Below are positions 17,023 through 25,367 of a stretch of 64,000 nt of DNA, piece after piece. Below the pieces are notes generated by a model. That model did no database searches and was not told where the DNA came from. It was given only the letters and a program-made list of their open reading frames with translations. Each line of letters opens with the position of its first letter. Positions within the stretch are counted from its first letter, which is position 1. The position numbers were made by a program, and so were the translations under genes. This DNA is from Candidatus Cloacimonadota bacterium (GTDB taxonomy: Bacteria; Muiribacteriota; UBA6191): assembly GCA_002402105.1 (NCBI GenBank), contig NVVD01000014.1:46188-110187 (forward strand), given 5' to 3'.

Positions 17023-19629
17023 TTAATAGCGAGACTGTCTCTTAGGAAAGTAAAATCTATCGTTACCTTTGATTAAAACCACTTTTTCCATTTCTTCGAT
17101 TGAAGACAGCATATTTTGTAAATGTTGCCTTTGCTCAGAAGCTGTAAATTTTGTTGATTTTTTAGTCACTTTTAAACTTTTAATTAGAGATTCTTTTAAT
17201 AATGATATAGAAAATTTAGAGTAACTCTCAACTCTAGGTATAAAAAATAATTGTTTTTTAAGACTATAATCTATTAATTTTTTTAAAAAGTACTTTTGAT
17301 TACTCATAGTAACAACAGATATAGTACGCTTTTCACCCTTTGCTAAAGCATTAATATCTTGAAAAACCATCTCATGAAAGGCCTCAAATACATCCGCTAA
17401 ACTTAAAGTTTTATCAGCAACTTTTTCATGAAACTCTACTATATTTGTAATTGTTGTCCTGTTAAAAACTTTTTCTATTACAGCTTTTCTTGCAAGAGTT
17501 AAATAAATAGTTGTATCAATAGGTCCTTGTTGTCCCCATGAAAAAGCATTTGATCTAGCTTTCATCAATAATGATTTAGGAATCTCTAAAACCCCATCTT
17601 TAAATACATAATCTTTTAAAAACTTTAGAGCTTTTACTTGCTTGTCATAAGAAACAGGTACAAATGGTAACTTAGCATCTTTATCATTTACATGATCTCT
17701 ATTATGATAAACACCACCAATTAATTTTGCTGGTAGTTGCACCTTTGAATAATATGTATAAATTAATTCTCTTAATATAGAAGAGAATTTATGATAACTA
17801 TCACCCGTAGTTACTAAATCTTTTTCAACAGATTTTAAAAGTCTTTGAGTTAATTTAATTTTATCTTCAGCATAAGCAACCAAATCATCACCAATATCCC
17901 AAATAGCTGCATGAGGGTCTCCACTACCAACATAAGCATCTTCATCTGTTCCGTAGTCTAAACCTTTTGCTCTTACCTGTTGAGCAATTTTATCTAACTC
18001 TTTAGCTACATCTTTTTTAATCGTTTTATAACCATATTCAATAGCCAAATAATCATATTCACCTAATGAGTCATTATAATATTTAGTTTGTTTCTCTGGG
18101 TCTACTGATATGTACATATCTCCATAGTCCATCACAGAGCTAAATAGTTGGTTTTCTTTTAGCCACTTTGGGTCTTGTATTTTTTTATAAGAAACAACAG
18201 AAGATGCTTTAAAGTTATGTCTTAAACCAAGAGTATGCCCAACTTCGTGCATCACTACATCTTTAATATAACCACCAATAAATTTTTCTTTCCATTTTTT
18301 ATAATCTTTACCCGATAACTTTTTATTAACTTGTGCAGAAATTAAAGCAAAATCTTTAGAAATATTTTTACCTTTATAAACATCACAAAAATGTACTCCA
18401 TTTTTATGTAAAAGCTCTTTTAAATCTTCTCTTTTTTTGTTTTTTGCTTGTACACCTGGGCCAAATAGCTCTGCATCACTCTCTAAAGATGTAACCCAAC
18501 CAGCTGTCATTAAAATATCAGCATCTAAAATTTCACCACTTTGTGGGTTTGTTCGAGCGGGGCCAACACCTAATCCAAAATCAAGAGCAGCCCAAGTAAT
18601 AGTAGAGTATCTAATATCTGCTGGCTCCCAGTTTTCTCCTGCTACTGGTAGTCTTGCCTCAACAGCACCAACAAAACCTTGCTTTTCAAAAGCTTTATTC
18701 CATTCAAGTACACCAGCCCTTACATATTTTCTCCACTTATATGGAATTGTTTTATCTAAATGATAAACAATAGGTTTTTTTACCACACTCATTTCAGAAG
18801 ATGGATCTGCTTTTTCTAAATTCCATCGAATGATGTTTCTTTCAACTCCACGATCTTTAGATAATTTTGAAAAGTTTTTATACTCATGTAAAAAATAACC
18901 TATTCGATCATCAGCTTTTCTTTTTTTGAAAGAAGATTTTTTCTTTTTTGCTATTGAAAAATGCATTCTTAATTGATTAGAGTCCATTACATATCGAAAG
19001 TCACCCCTTGTTCTTAGAGTTACTTGTAAATCAAGTTCAATATTATTCGGATAAGCTTTTACGCTATTCCAAAAACTTTTTGAGCTATCTATTCCAGAAA
19101 CTCCCATTCCGTAGGACAGCCAAGAAGGTAAAGCCCTTTCTGATTTAGAGTAAAAAAACTTATTTAAGTCTAATAAATATTTTGTTTCACCTTTATTTGC
19201 CGCTTTTATTGAAAACTGAGCAATTATAGAATCTAAATGAGTCTTCTTAAGGCTTGTCTCCATTGGAGTACCTTTTTTAGCCTTAAAATAATTATCTTTT
19301 TGAAATAAAAATATTTTTTTACCCACTTTTTTAAAATACAAAACTTGCTCATCAATTTGCCAGTTAGGCATAAAATAACCAAGTACCCCAGCAGATAGAC
19401 TAGTAAACAAATAAAATTCTTTATTTAACTTTGATTTTGGTAACTCTAAATAAACCTGATTATCTTCTTTATATAAATTAAAATAACCACTAATTTTTTT
19501 AGCTTTTTTAATTTTTTTACTTAATTCAGGAAACTTTGGTTTCTCTTTTTCTTTAGTTTTATCTTTAGCTGCAAAACTGCTTTGAGTCAATAAACCCAAA
19601 ACCAAAAACATACCTAACAATTTTCTCAT
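17023..19629 (-). CDS. Exported zinc metalloprotease of the DUF5117/DUF4953 type
   Basis: The product has about 868 residues from ATG 19629, which has AAAGGAAAG upstream and immediately encodes a Sec signal peptide (MRKLLGMFLVLGLLTQSSFA). The zinc motif HEVGHTLGLRHN (HEXXHXXGXXH, His near residue 461) is of the metzincin type. Upstream is the family block ITWAALDFGLGVGPARTNPQ with SGEILDADILMTAGW, and downstream SSVMDYGD supplies the Met-turn-like region. The N-terminal half is the DUF5117-like beta region. Periplasmic or extracellular proteolysis is expected. An in-frame ATG at 19662 would add 11 residues before the signal and lacks a good binding site. A terminator follows at 16939. Confidence 0.92.
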   Translation of the reverse strand: MRKLLGMFLVLGLLTQSSFAAKDKTKEKEKPKFPELSKKIKKAKKISGYFNLYKEDNQVYLELPKSKLNKEFYLFTSLSAGVLGYFMPNWQIDEQVLYFKKVGKKIFLFQKDNYFKAKKGTPMETSLKKTHLDSIIAQFSIKAANKGETKYLLDLNKFFYSKSERALPSWLSYGMGVSGIDSSKSFWNSVKAYPNNIELDLQVTLRTRGDFRYVMDSNQLRMHFSIAKKKKSSFKKRKADDRIGYFLHEYKNFSKLSKDRGVERNIIRWNLEKADPSSEMSVVKKPIVYHLDKTIPYKWRKYVRAGVLEWNKAFEKQGFVGAVEARLPVAGENWEPADIRYSTITWAALDFGLGVGPARTNPQSGEILDADILMTAGWVTSLESDAELFGPGVQAKNKKREDLKELLHKNGVHFCDVYKGKNISKDFALISAQVNKKLSGKDYKKWKEKFIGGYIKDVVMHEVGHTLGLRHNFKASSVVSYKKIQDPKWLKENQLFSSVMDYGDMYISVDPEKQTKYYNDSLGEYDYLAIEYGYKTIKKDVAKELDKIAQQVRAKGLDYGTDEDAYVGSGDPHAAIWDIGDDLVAYAEDKIKLTQRLLKSVEKDLVTTGDSYHKFSSILRELIYTYYSKVQLPAKLIGGVYHNRDHVNDKDAKLPFVPVSYDKQVKALKFLKDYVFKDGVLEIPKSLLMKARSNAFSWGQQGPIDTTIYLTLARKAVIEKVFNRTTITNIVEFHEKVADKTLSLADVFEAFHEMVFQDINALAKGEKRTISVVTMSNQKYFLKKLIDYSLKKQLFFIPRVESYSKFSISLLKESLIKSLKVTKKSTKFTASEQRQHLQNMLSSIEEMEKVVLIKGNDRFYFPKRQSRY

Positions 19630-19803
19630 AACTTTCCTTTGTATTCTTATAACTTTTAGCAAATGACTAAAAGCTCTTAATATGTCCTATAAAATAAATT
19701 TTATCTAAATTTTTACACATTTTAAAGGTGACCACTTAATAATAAATATAGTCAAACCAATACTAGCATTACCTACAAACCAAGGTTACAGATAATGATT
19801 GTA

Positions 19804-19863
19804 TTTTACTCTTTTCATTTTCGACTAGTAGTTTACTACTTAAGAAAATGAGGAAGAGTAAAA
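19804..19863. repeat. Long imperfect inverted repeat with nested hairpin
   Basis: The arms TTTTACTCTTttCATTTTC and GAAAATGaggAAGAGTAAAA pair over 17 positions around a small mismatch. Inside them AGTAG-TTTA-CTACT forms a second perfect stem-loop. The structure is symmetrical, lacks the G+C core plus T run of an ordinary terminator, and directly abuts the repeat element at 19860. Confidence 0.65.
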
Positions 19864-19906
19864 GACATTCGTTAGATGCGACCGCATAAAAGAAAGCCCC
19901 CCGAAG
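19860..19906. repeat. Intergenic element, copy A
   Basis: This copy begins AAAAGACA and contains the near-perfect hairpin ATGCG-AC-CGCAT (19876-19887), followed by AAAAGAAAGCC and a C run. Copy B at 58959 shares AAAAGACA, the segment AGATGYGRCCGCATAAAA and GAAGCC. Both copies follow, on the minus strand, about 60-110 bases after a stop codon. Confidence 0.55.
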
Positions 19907-19968
19907 AATCGATACACTTTTCTTTATATAAAGCTTTCAAACTTTACAAAACAATCACACCCAAACAA

Positions 19969-20259
19969 TTAGTGGAGCATTGTGCCTAGTAGGTATGCCA
20001 CTCCAACCATAAAAGTCATATCTAATAAACCAACAACAGGGTTATCAGTATCTAAAAAATCTTTTTTGAAATTTCTTTTCGCAAATACTTCAATAAAAAC
20101 TGTGAAACATTTTCGAGCAATTAAAATAAAAACTATCATAATGATTAAATAGTAATAAGTATCTACCCCAGTTTTAAAGAAATGCTCTCCTTGCTCAAAT
20201 TGAGAAATTAAGCGACTTTGTAAGTATAAAACCCCAAACATAAAACCAACAAGAGACAT
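19969..20259 (-). CDS. C-terminal part of a DUF350-type membrane protein, -1 frame relative to the preceding part
   Basis: This 96-residue open segment has three hydrophobic helices (MSLVGFMFGVLYLQSRL, YYYLIIMIVFILIARKC, VVGLLDMTFMVGVAYLLG). It resembles the second half of a two-domain DUF350 (UPF0719, YjfL-type) membrane protein. The family's D-N-x3-G start of this half is encoded just upstream of the ATG as FLDNNSGVG, in the same frame, and so would be lost if translation began here. GGAG lies five bases before the ATG, so independent initiation is possible. See the preceding entry and the findings for the frame change at 20280. Confidence 0.7.
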   Translation of the reverse strand: MSLVGFMFGVLYLQSRLISQFEQGEHFFKTGVDTYYYLIIMIVFILIARKCFTVFIEVFAKRNFKKDFLDTDNPVVGLLDMTFMVGVAYLLGTMLH

Positions 20260-20279
20260 TCCTACTCCAGAATTATTAT

Positions 20280-20855
20280 CTAAAAATAACTAATAGCTCC
20301 CATACCAAAAACAGAGCCCATATTATAATAGCTCTCTATCTTATATAGATGTATACCTAAAAAGTCTTCTTGTAAAATCATAAAGTACATAATTAGCATA
20401 AAACTAACTGAAAAAAATGAAGCTGCTAAATTATGCTGTACAAATATTTCATTATTAAACTTTACTTCGTCACCTTGTTGATCAATTTGACCTTCAAACT
20501 TACTAGCAATCCACTTAGAAGCTAGGTATCTAAAAGTAAAAAAAACAAGGTTTGAAAATAAAATAGTGACTCCAACTGCTTCTAAGTCTAAAGCATAGTT
20601 AAAAACTATTTCGCCTTCTGCTGTTTTTTGTAATGCTCCCTCACCAGACATTGCACTAACAGCAATCATAATTTCCATGGTAAAAAAACAAGCTATTTCA
20701 AAACCTGCTGACATATTTTGCTCTTCAAAAATTGAATGAGCAACGTCATAACCCCTTGTAGCAACCTTGTCATAAACTAACCAACCTGTAAAATATATAC
20801 AAGCAAAAGCAACAGCTACATATCCAAAATCATAAAATAAAACATTCCAATCCAT
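20280..20855 (-). CDS. DUF350-type membrane protein, N-terminal part, ends at a frame change
   Basis: From ATG 20855, which follows GGTGGGGGA and lies two bases after the upstream stop, the product has 191 residues. It contains five hydrophobic helices, including FGYVAVAFACIYFTGW, AVGVTILFSNLVFFTF and HNLAASFFSVSFMLIMYF, the last being the N-x-A helix typical of DUF350. It stops at TAG 20280-20282, directly after TATTTTT in the middle of the next helix. The -1 frame continues openly into the following segment, so the intact protein would have about 298 residues, the size of double-domain DUF350 proteins. E. coli YjfL is the single-domain relative, and its function is not established. Confidence 0.75.
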   Translation of the reverse strand: MDWNVLFYDFGYVAVAFACIYFTGWLVYDKVATRGYDVAHSIFEEQNMSAGFEIACFFTMEIMIAVSAMSGEGALQKTAEGEIVFNYALDLEAVGVTILFSNLVFFTFRYLASKWIASKFEGQIDQQGDEVKFNNEIFVQHNLAASFFSVSFMLIMYFMILQEDFLGIHLYKIESYYNMGSVFGMGAISYF

Positions 20856-20857
20856 AA

Positions 20858-21859
20858 CTATTTCCCCCACCTTGAGCCACCGCTAGAGGATCTTGATGAA
20901 AACCAACCCCGTGATGAACTTTTAGAGCTTCTTGATGCCCTTGAACTTGACCTACCAAAACCGCTAGATTTACTACCTGATCTTGATGATTTTCCAAAAC
21001 CACCACTTCTTGCTTTTGATCTAACATTATTAGCCGATGAAAAAGACTTTTTTGAAGCTAATTTTGAACTTTTTGAACGTGATGGTATTTTACCCGAACT
21101 TGTACGTAATCTACCATAGGTACTCTTGCCACTAGAATATCTAGTGACTGTAGTACGACGACTACCACGTACATGCCCAAGAGAGTAGGGTCTATAATAT
21201 CCGCCATACCAACCATAATAACTTCGGCCATACCAACTTGGACGAAAAAACATATCTCTCATAATCATATAAGTTAATAAATTGCTTCGATAGTTATGTT
21301 GATAATTATGGCTATCTGAATAAAATGCATTGGACGGACGAGCTTCCATTTTCATGCCACTCATTTGCCCGCTAGTATTTACTTCAGGTACAGCCGTTAA
21401 TGCAACAAGTTCTACTGCTTTATTTTTTGCTATGTCTTCCCATTTTGCTGCATCTGAAAATGGAGGATATGTCTTAACAGTATTAGGGTCTGGAACCCTA
21501 ATTGAAAAGGTCATTTGCTCATCGTTACCCTCAGGGATAACTAAAATTGGATCAGCTGTACCATCATCATTTAAATCAACAGTCGAAATTTCACGAATTT
21601 TTTGAGAAAAAGATCTTACAACAGCACTTTGTAATTCATTTCCTTTTTTCTTTTGCTGAGCGGCCTCTTTGTAACACTCTGATAGCATACTAGGAAGCAA
21701 TGAAGCATCTAAATCTTCTTTTAAATTTACTTCTCCATACTCATTTAATATACCTGAGACTCCTACTCCTACATTCCCACTATTATAGCGGTCAGAACCA
21801 CATCCAACCAAAAAAAATAGCGATAAAGTAAAAGCAACTAAACTTATAACTCTCATCAT
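20858..21859 (-). CDS. Lipoprotein with Arg/Ser/Gly-rich C-terminus
   Basis: This 333-residue lipoprotein has a lipobox (LFFLVGCGSD, Cys near 20). A folded middle part follows (about 30-170), with an acidic loop DLNDDGTADPILVIPEG and then a Tyr/Arg/Trp-rich stretch. The last 110 residues are low complexity, dominated by Ser, Arg, Lys and Gly (SGGFGKSSRSGSKSSGFG). That tail resembles E. coli YgiB/YjfM (DUF1190) lipoproteins. In E. coli yjfM is next to the DUF350 gene yjfL, and here a DUF350 gene starts two bases after the stop. The similarity is my reading and not a confirmed homology. Confidence 0.75.
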   Translation of the reverse strand: MMRVISLVAFTLSLFFLVGCGSDRYNSGNVGVGVSGILNEYGEVNLKEDLDASLLPSMLSECYKEAAQQKKKGNELQSAVVRSFSQKIREISTVDLNDDGTADPILVIPEGNDEQMTFSIRVPDPNTVKTYPPFSDAAKWEDIAKNKAVELVALTAVPEVNTSGQMSGMKMEARPSNAFYSDSHNYQHNYRSNLLTYMIMRDMFFRPSWYGRSYYGWYGGYYRPYSLGHVRGSRRTTVTRYSSGKSTYGRLRTSSGKIPSRSKSSKLASKKSFSSANNVRSKARSGGFGKSSRSGSKSSGFGRSSSRASRSSKSSSRGWFSSRSSSGGSRWGK

Positions 21860-22189
21860 TTACGTCCACCTTGTCATAGTATTAAAGATATTATAATTTA
21901 AAATCAATTCAGCCATATTTATACGAGCAAAAAGAACCCAATTATAATTTTGTAGCTATTCTACCCAAAATTGTTAAAAATCTCTATTATTTTACTATAA
22001 AATTATTTACTTGTAGTAATTCTTATCAGATACAATAAAATATTTCGCCTCTTTATTCTCCTAGAAGTGATGATATAAATATACATTAATTGATTTGTTA
22101 ATTCTTTCAATGCTAGGATAACGTCTGCTAAAAAGTAAAAATTATCCTATGCATAATTTTAATTAATAATTTGTTAAAGGAGTCATCTT
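21860..22189. other. Divergent intergenic region, 330 bases
   Basis: This A+T-rich stretch lies between the Arg/Ser-rich lipoprotein gene (-) and the DUF3604 gene (+) and must carry both promoters. The only clear structure is the inverted repeat at 22114-22149. I see no small gene or RNA in it. Confidence 0.6.
22114..22149 (+). repeat. Inverted repeat in the leader of the DUF3604 gene
   Basis: TAGGATAA (22114-22121) and TTATCCTA (22142-22149) form a perfect 8-bp inverted repeat spaced by 20 bases. It lies 40 bases before the start codon and upstream of AAAGGAG. It could be an operator or a leader hairpin. Confidence 0.5.
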
Positions 22190-23947
22190 ATGCCCTATCT
22201 CATACTCATTTTCGTTTTCCTCTCTTTATTTACTTCCTCCCAAATAACAAACTCTTTAATAAAATCTTTTTCTAACTCTAAAAAACAAATTATATTTCTT
22301 TCAAATACACCAAAAATTATAGTTAACAAAGACTTTTTTTTATTTTTTACATTTAATCCTCCTTCAAACTTAGACTCCTTTGAAGTTATTTTAAGTAGTG
22401 AACAATTACCTCAACTACATCTAGGAAGTAATTTTCGCTTTTTTAAAAATAAAAATTGCTTTACTCAAAAAAAATTTACTCGAACCAAAAGCCTATCTCG
22501 CACTTATCAAAAATATCAATTTCAAAGAAAAAGTAATTGTAAACTAAAGAAAGATAAAATTATTTACTCATCTTATGCCCCAACAAGTGCTTTTACTTAT
22601 CCACTTACCTTCCATTTTTTTGATCACCAAAAAAAGCTTCTATCTAAAAAAAGCTTTCCATTAAAAATTCAAGAAGACAATGATATTTTTTTAAATTGTC
22701 AAATGATTCGCAAAACAAAGGTCTACCTTCACTGTAGCGGATTAGACTCTCTTGGCAACTCTTCTAACAATGGACTTTTAGTTCAAGGTGGATTAGAATT
22801 TACCAATCAAACAATTGATCAAGTTATCTTTGCTCCTCATTTCTTCTTAATTAAAAATCCCAAAGATTTTATGAGATTTCATTACCACTATAAGGGCAAA
22901 AACTATATTTCTAATGCACTTCCCCCAAAAAACAACCCAATCTATTTTGGAGATTTACACACTCATAGTATGTATTCTGATTCACGCTTACCTGTTACCC
23001 CTCATGATTTATTTCAATATGGAAAAAATGTCTCAGCCTTAGATTTTATGGCAATTACTGACCATGCCGAGGGAGTTTTTGGTAAACCACTCAATAAAAA
23101 GCAATGGTTAAATACAATTCAACAAACAAAAAAAGCAAATCAAGCCAATCGTTTTTCGGCCTTTTTAGGTTTTGAATGGACATCTACTTTTTTAACTCCA
23201 AAAAGTCCTTGGGGACATAGAACAATCATTTATCCAAATTATAATGGATTACCTTATCGCTCTGACTTAAAAAACTACTCCTCTCCAAAAAAGCTGTATA
23301 AAGCAACTGGAAATGTATTTTCTTTTCCACACCATAGTATGATTCATTGGGGAAGTTTTAACTATAAAATGGGACTGCAAAACAATGAAAAAGCTTTTGA
23401 AGTTTTTTCTAGTCACGGAAGCTCAGAAGATATCCATACCACAATAAAACAACCAGTTATTCATGGCTCTTTACATGAAGCTATTAAAAATACTGATGCA
23501 AAGTTTTCTATTCTTGCTGCTTCTGATACTCATGCAGGACATCCTGGTTTAAATGATTGGTATAATTTAATAAAGCCTTCTATGCTTGATGGAGGAGGAT
23601 TAACCGCTGTATTTTCAAAAAAAAATAATAAAAAATCTATTTATCAAAACTTAATGGATAAAAAGTTTTATGCAACATCTGGAACCAGAATCATCTTACT
23701 ACCCAATAACTTTCATCATCCTTTTCCTTTAAAGGTTTATGGAACCCACGAGTTACACCATATTAAAATAATTTCTTTTAACAAAAAGGGTCATAAAAGG
23801 TTTCAAACTTTACCTCTATCTGGTAAAAAAGCCACCATAGTTCAAAATGAAGTTTCTTTTCATGATGTAGATAAATACTATTTACAAATTAAACAAAAAG
23901 ATAATGAATTAGCCTGGATTGGCCCTTACTTTTATAATAAAAAATAA
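22190..23947 (+). CDS. Exported DUF3604 protein (PHP-like phosphoesterase fold)
   Basis: A 585-residue protein with a signal peptide (LILIFVFLSLFTSSQI). The family signature starts near residue 255: YFGDLHTHSMYSDSRLPVTP, then DFMAITDHAEG. The metal-binding His/Asp pattern (GDLHTHS, TDHAE, PHHS, ASDTHAGH) is that of PHP-type metallo-phosphoesterases. DUF3604 proteins normally open close to this motif; here about 250 residues of beta-rich sequence precede it. AAAGGAG precedes the ATG. It heads a three-gene set of exported proteins with DUF1800 and DUF1501. The substrate is not known. Confidence 0.88.
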   Translation: MPYLILIFVFLSLFTSSQITNSLIKSFSNSKKQIIFLSNTPKIIVNKDFFLFFTFNPPSNLDSFEVILSSEQLPQLHLGSNFRFFKNKNCFTQKKFTRTKSLSRTYQKYQFQRKSNCKLKKDKIIYSSYAPTSAFTYPLTFHFFDHQKKLLSKKSFPLKIQEDNDIFLNCQMIRKTKVYLHCSGLDSLGNSSNNGLLVQGGLEFTNQTIDQVIFAPHFFLIKNPKDFMRFHYHYKGKNYISNALPPKNNPIYFGDLHTHSMYSDSRLPVTPHDLFQYGKNVSALDFMAITDHAEGVFGKPLNKKQWLNTIQQTKKANQANRFSAFLGFEWTSTFLTPKSPWGHRTIIYPNYNGLPYRSDLKNYSSPKKLYKATGNVFSFPHHSMIHWGSFNYKMGLQNNEKAFEVFSSHGSSEDIHTTIKQPVIHGSLHEAIKNTDAKFSILAASDTHAGHPGLNDWYNLIKPSMLDGGGLTAVFSKKNNKKSIYQNLMDKKFYATSGTRIILLPNNFHHPFPLKVYGTHELHHIKIISFNKKGHKRFQTLPLSGKKATIVQNEVSFHDVDKYYLQIKQKDNELAWIGPYFYNKK

Positions 23948-24044
23948 TTTGTAACCTTTTAAGAAACTAATACATCTAACTATTACAAAAGGTTTATTTA
24001 TACTTAATTTTTAACCTGTACAAACACTTTTACAAGGAGGTAGT

Positions 24045-25358
24045 ATGAAAAAATTACTATTGCAGTTTCTTTTTATTTCAATGTCCTTTTCTTTGACTCA
24101 CCAAGAGGCAAGACACTTACTTTCACTAACAAGTGTTGGTTTTAACACAAACGAAATCAAAGAAATTTTACCCCTATCTAAAAATAAAGCTATCAACTTT
24201 ATTTTTAATTTAAGTTCAGACAATAGCCCATCAAATACCCCTGATTATTTACAAAAATTACCTACTTTTCAAGAATTTAGAAAACTTCCCAAAAAAGAAA
24301 AACAAAAATTAAGAAAAAGTCAAAGAAAACTAGGAGTTCAACTTCAAGCTGATTGGTATACCCATTTATCTGAATCCAAGTCGCAATTAAGAGAAAAAAT
24401 GATTATTTTTTGGCATAATCATTTTGTTTCTTCTTTGCAAAAAGTCAAAAATCCTGTACTTATGCTAAAACAGCATAATCTATTTAGAAAACACGCCCTT
24501 GGTTCTTTTAAAAGCTTCTTGAAAGATATAGTGCTTGATCCTGCCATGATTCATTATCTTGATACTCAAAGTAACCATAAAAAGAAACCCAATGAAAATT
24601 TTGCCCGTGAGTTATTAGAACTTTTTACTCTTGGTATTGGTAACTATACCGAAAATGATATTAAAGAAATTGCTAAATCTTTTACTGGATATAAAGCAAA
24701 TCGCTTTAATGGAGAGCTTTCTATTAATTACAGGTTACACGACCACAGTCATAAAACTATTTTTAAAAAAACCAGACGCTTTATGGCAGAAGATATCGTT
24801 GAACTACTATTTGAACAAGATAGCTTGACCCCCTTTATTGTAAAAAAAGTATCCAAAGAATTTATTTTTAAAAACTTATCTAATCAAAAAATAACAGAGT
24901 TGTCTAAAAACTTTATAGAATCTTCTTATGATATTTCATTATTAATCAAAAGTATTTTGCAACTTGATGAATTTTGGGCTAAAGAAAATCAAGGTATTTT
25001 TATCAAGTCTCCTGTCGAATTAATGATAGGTGTTGTCAGGTACTTTGACATTAAAATAAAAGACCCTAAAATCTATGTCAAACTAGGAAGACAAATGAAT
25101 CAGGTTTTATTAAATCCTCCCAATGTAAAGGGTTGGATTGGTGGAAACCATTGGATAAACTCACACACATTTATTGTTAGAAAAAACATTTCAAATCGTT
25201 TATCTAATAATATGAAATCTATGATGAACACTAATAACTCTACAGTAAACCTCAACTATCTACTAGCATTTAAATACCAATCTCAATTCAAAAAAATTAA
25301 AAATCAAAAAAAGAAACTACGAAAAATTTTAAGCAGTGACTACTTTCAATTAAAATAA
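24045..25358 (+). CDS. DUF1800 family protein
   Basis: A 437-residue exported protein with a short signal-like N-terminus (LLLQFLFISMSFSLTHQEA). The DUF1800 pattern is clear: 'ARHLLSLTSVGF' at the start, 'REKMIIFWHNHFVSS' near 120, 'NENFARELLELFTLGIGNYT' near 190 and 'IAKSFTGY'. The family is helical and usually encoded beside a DUF1501 gene, as here (10 bases). Its biochemical role is not established. AAGGAGG before the ATG is a strong ribosome-binding site. Confidence 0.9.
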   Translation: MKKLLLQFLFISMSFSLTHQEARHLLSLTSVGFNTNEIKEILPLSKNKAINFIFNLSSDNSPSNTPDYLQKLPTFQEFRKLPKKEKQKLRKSQRKLGVQLQADWYTHLSESKSQLREKMIIFWHNHFVSSLQKVKNPVLMLKQHNLFRKHALGSFKSFLKDIVLDPAMIHYLDTQSNHKKKPNENFARELLELFTLGIGNYTENDIKEIAKSFTGYKANRFNGELSINYRLHDHSHKTIFKKTRRFMAEDIVELLFEQDSLTPFIVKKVSKEFIFKNLSNQKITELSKNFIESSYDISLLIKSILQLDEFWAKENQGIFIKSPVELMIGVVRYFDIKIKDPKIYVKLGRQMNQVLLNPPNVKGWIGGNHWINSHTFIVRKNISNRLSNNMKSMMNTNNSTVNLNYLLAFKYQSQFKKIKNQKKKLRKILSSDYFQLK

Positions 25359-25367
25359 GGAAACATC

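Larger units (their letters stand above)
19630..19968. other. Intergenic stretch with a long hairpin and an unclassified element
   Basis: This gap separates the end of the DUF350 gene from the metalloprotease start. It contains a long imperfect hairpin (19804-19863) and an element with a relative inside the isc operon (19860-19906). The remainder is A+T-rich, and I see no coding frame in it. The promoter of the metalloprotease gene should lie here. Confidence 0.6.

Noticed and set aside
19860..19906. Integron attC site (GTTAGAT resembles GTTRRRY)
   Set aside because: Copy B has AATCAGAT at this place, no matching R''/L'' pair is found and no integrase of the integron type is present.
19870..19910. 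Resemblance of the CCGCATAA stretch to a 16S rRNA segment
   Set aside because: Only about nine bases agree with a known 16S motif, and the flanks and the second copy do not continue as rRNA.
20830..21027. Gln/His/Val-rich open frame on the minus strand
   Set aside because: It is an out-of-frame reading of the Arg/Ser/Gly repeat of the lipoprotein gene and does not look like a protein.
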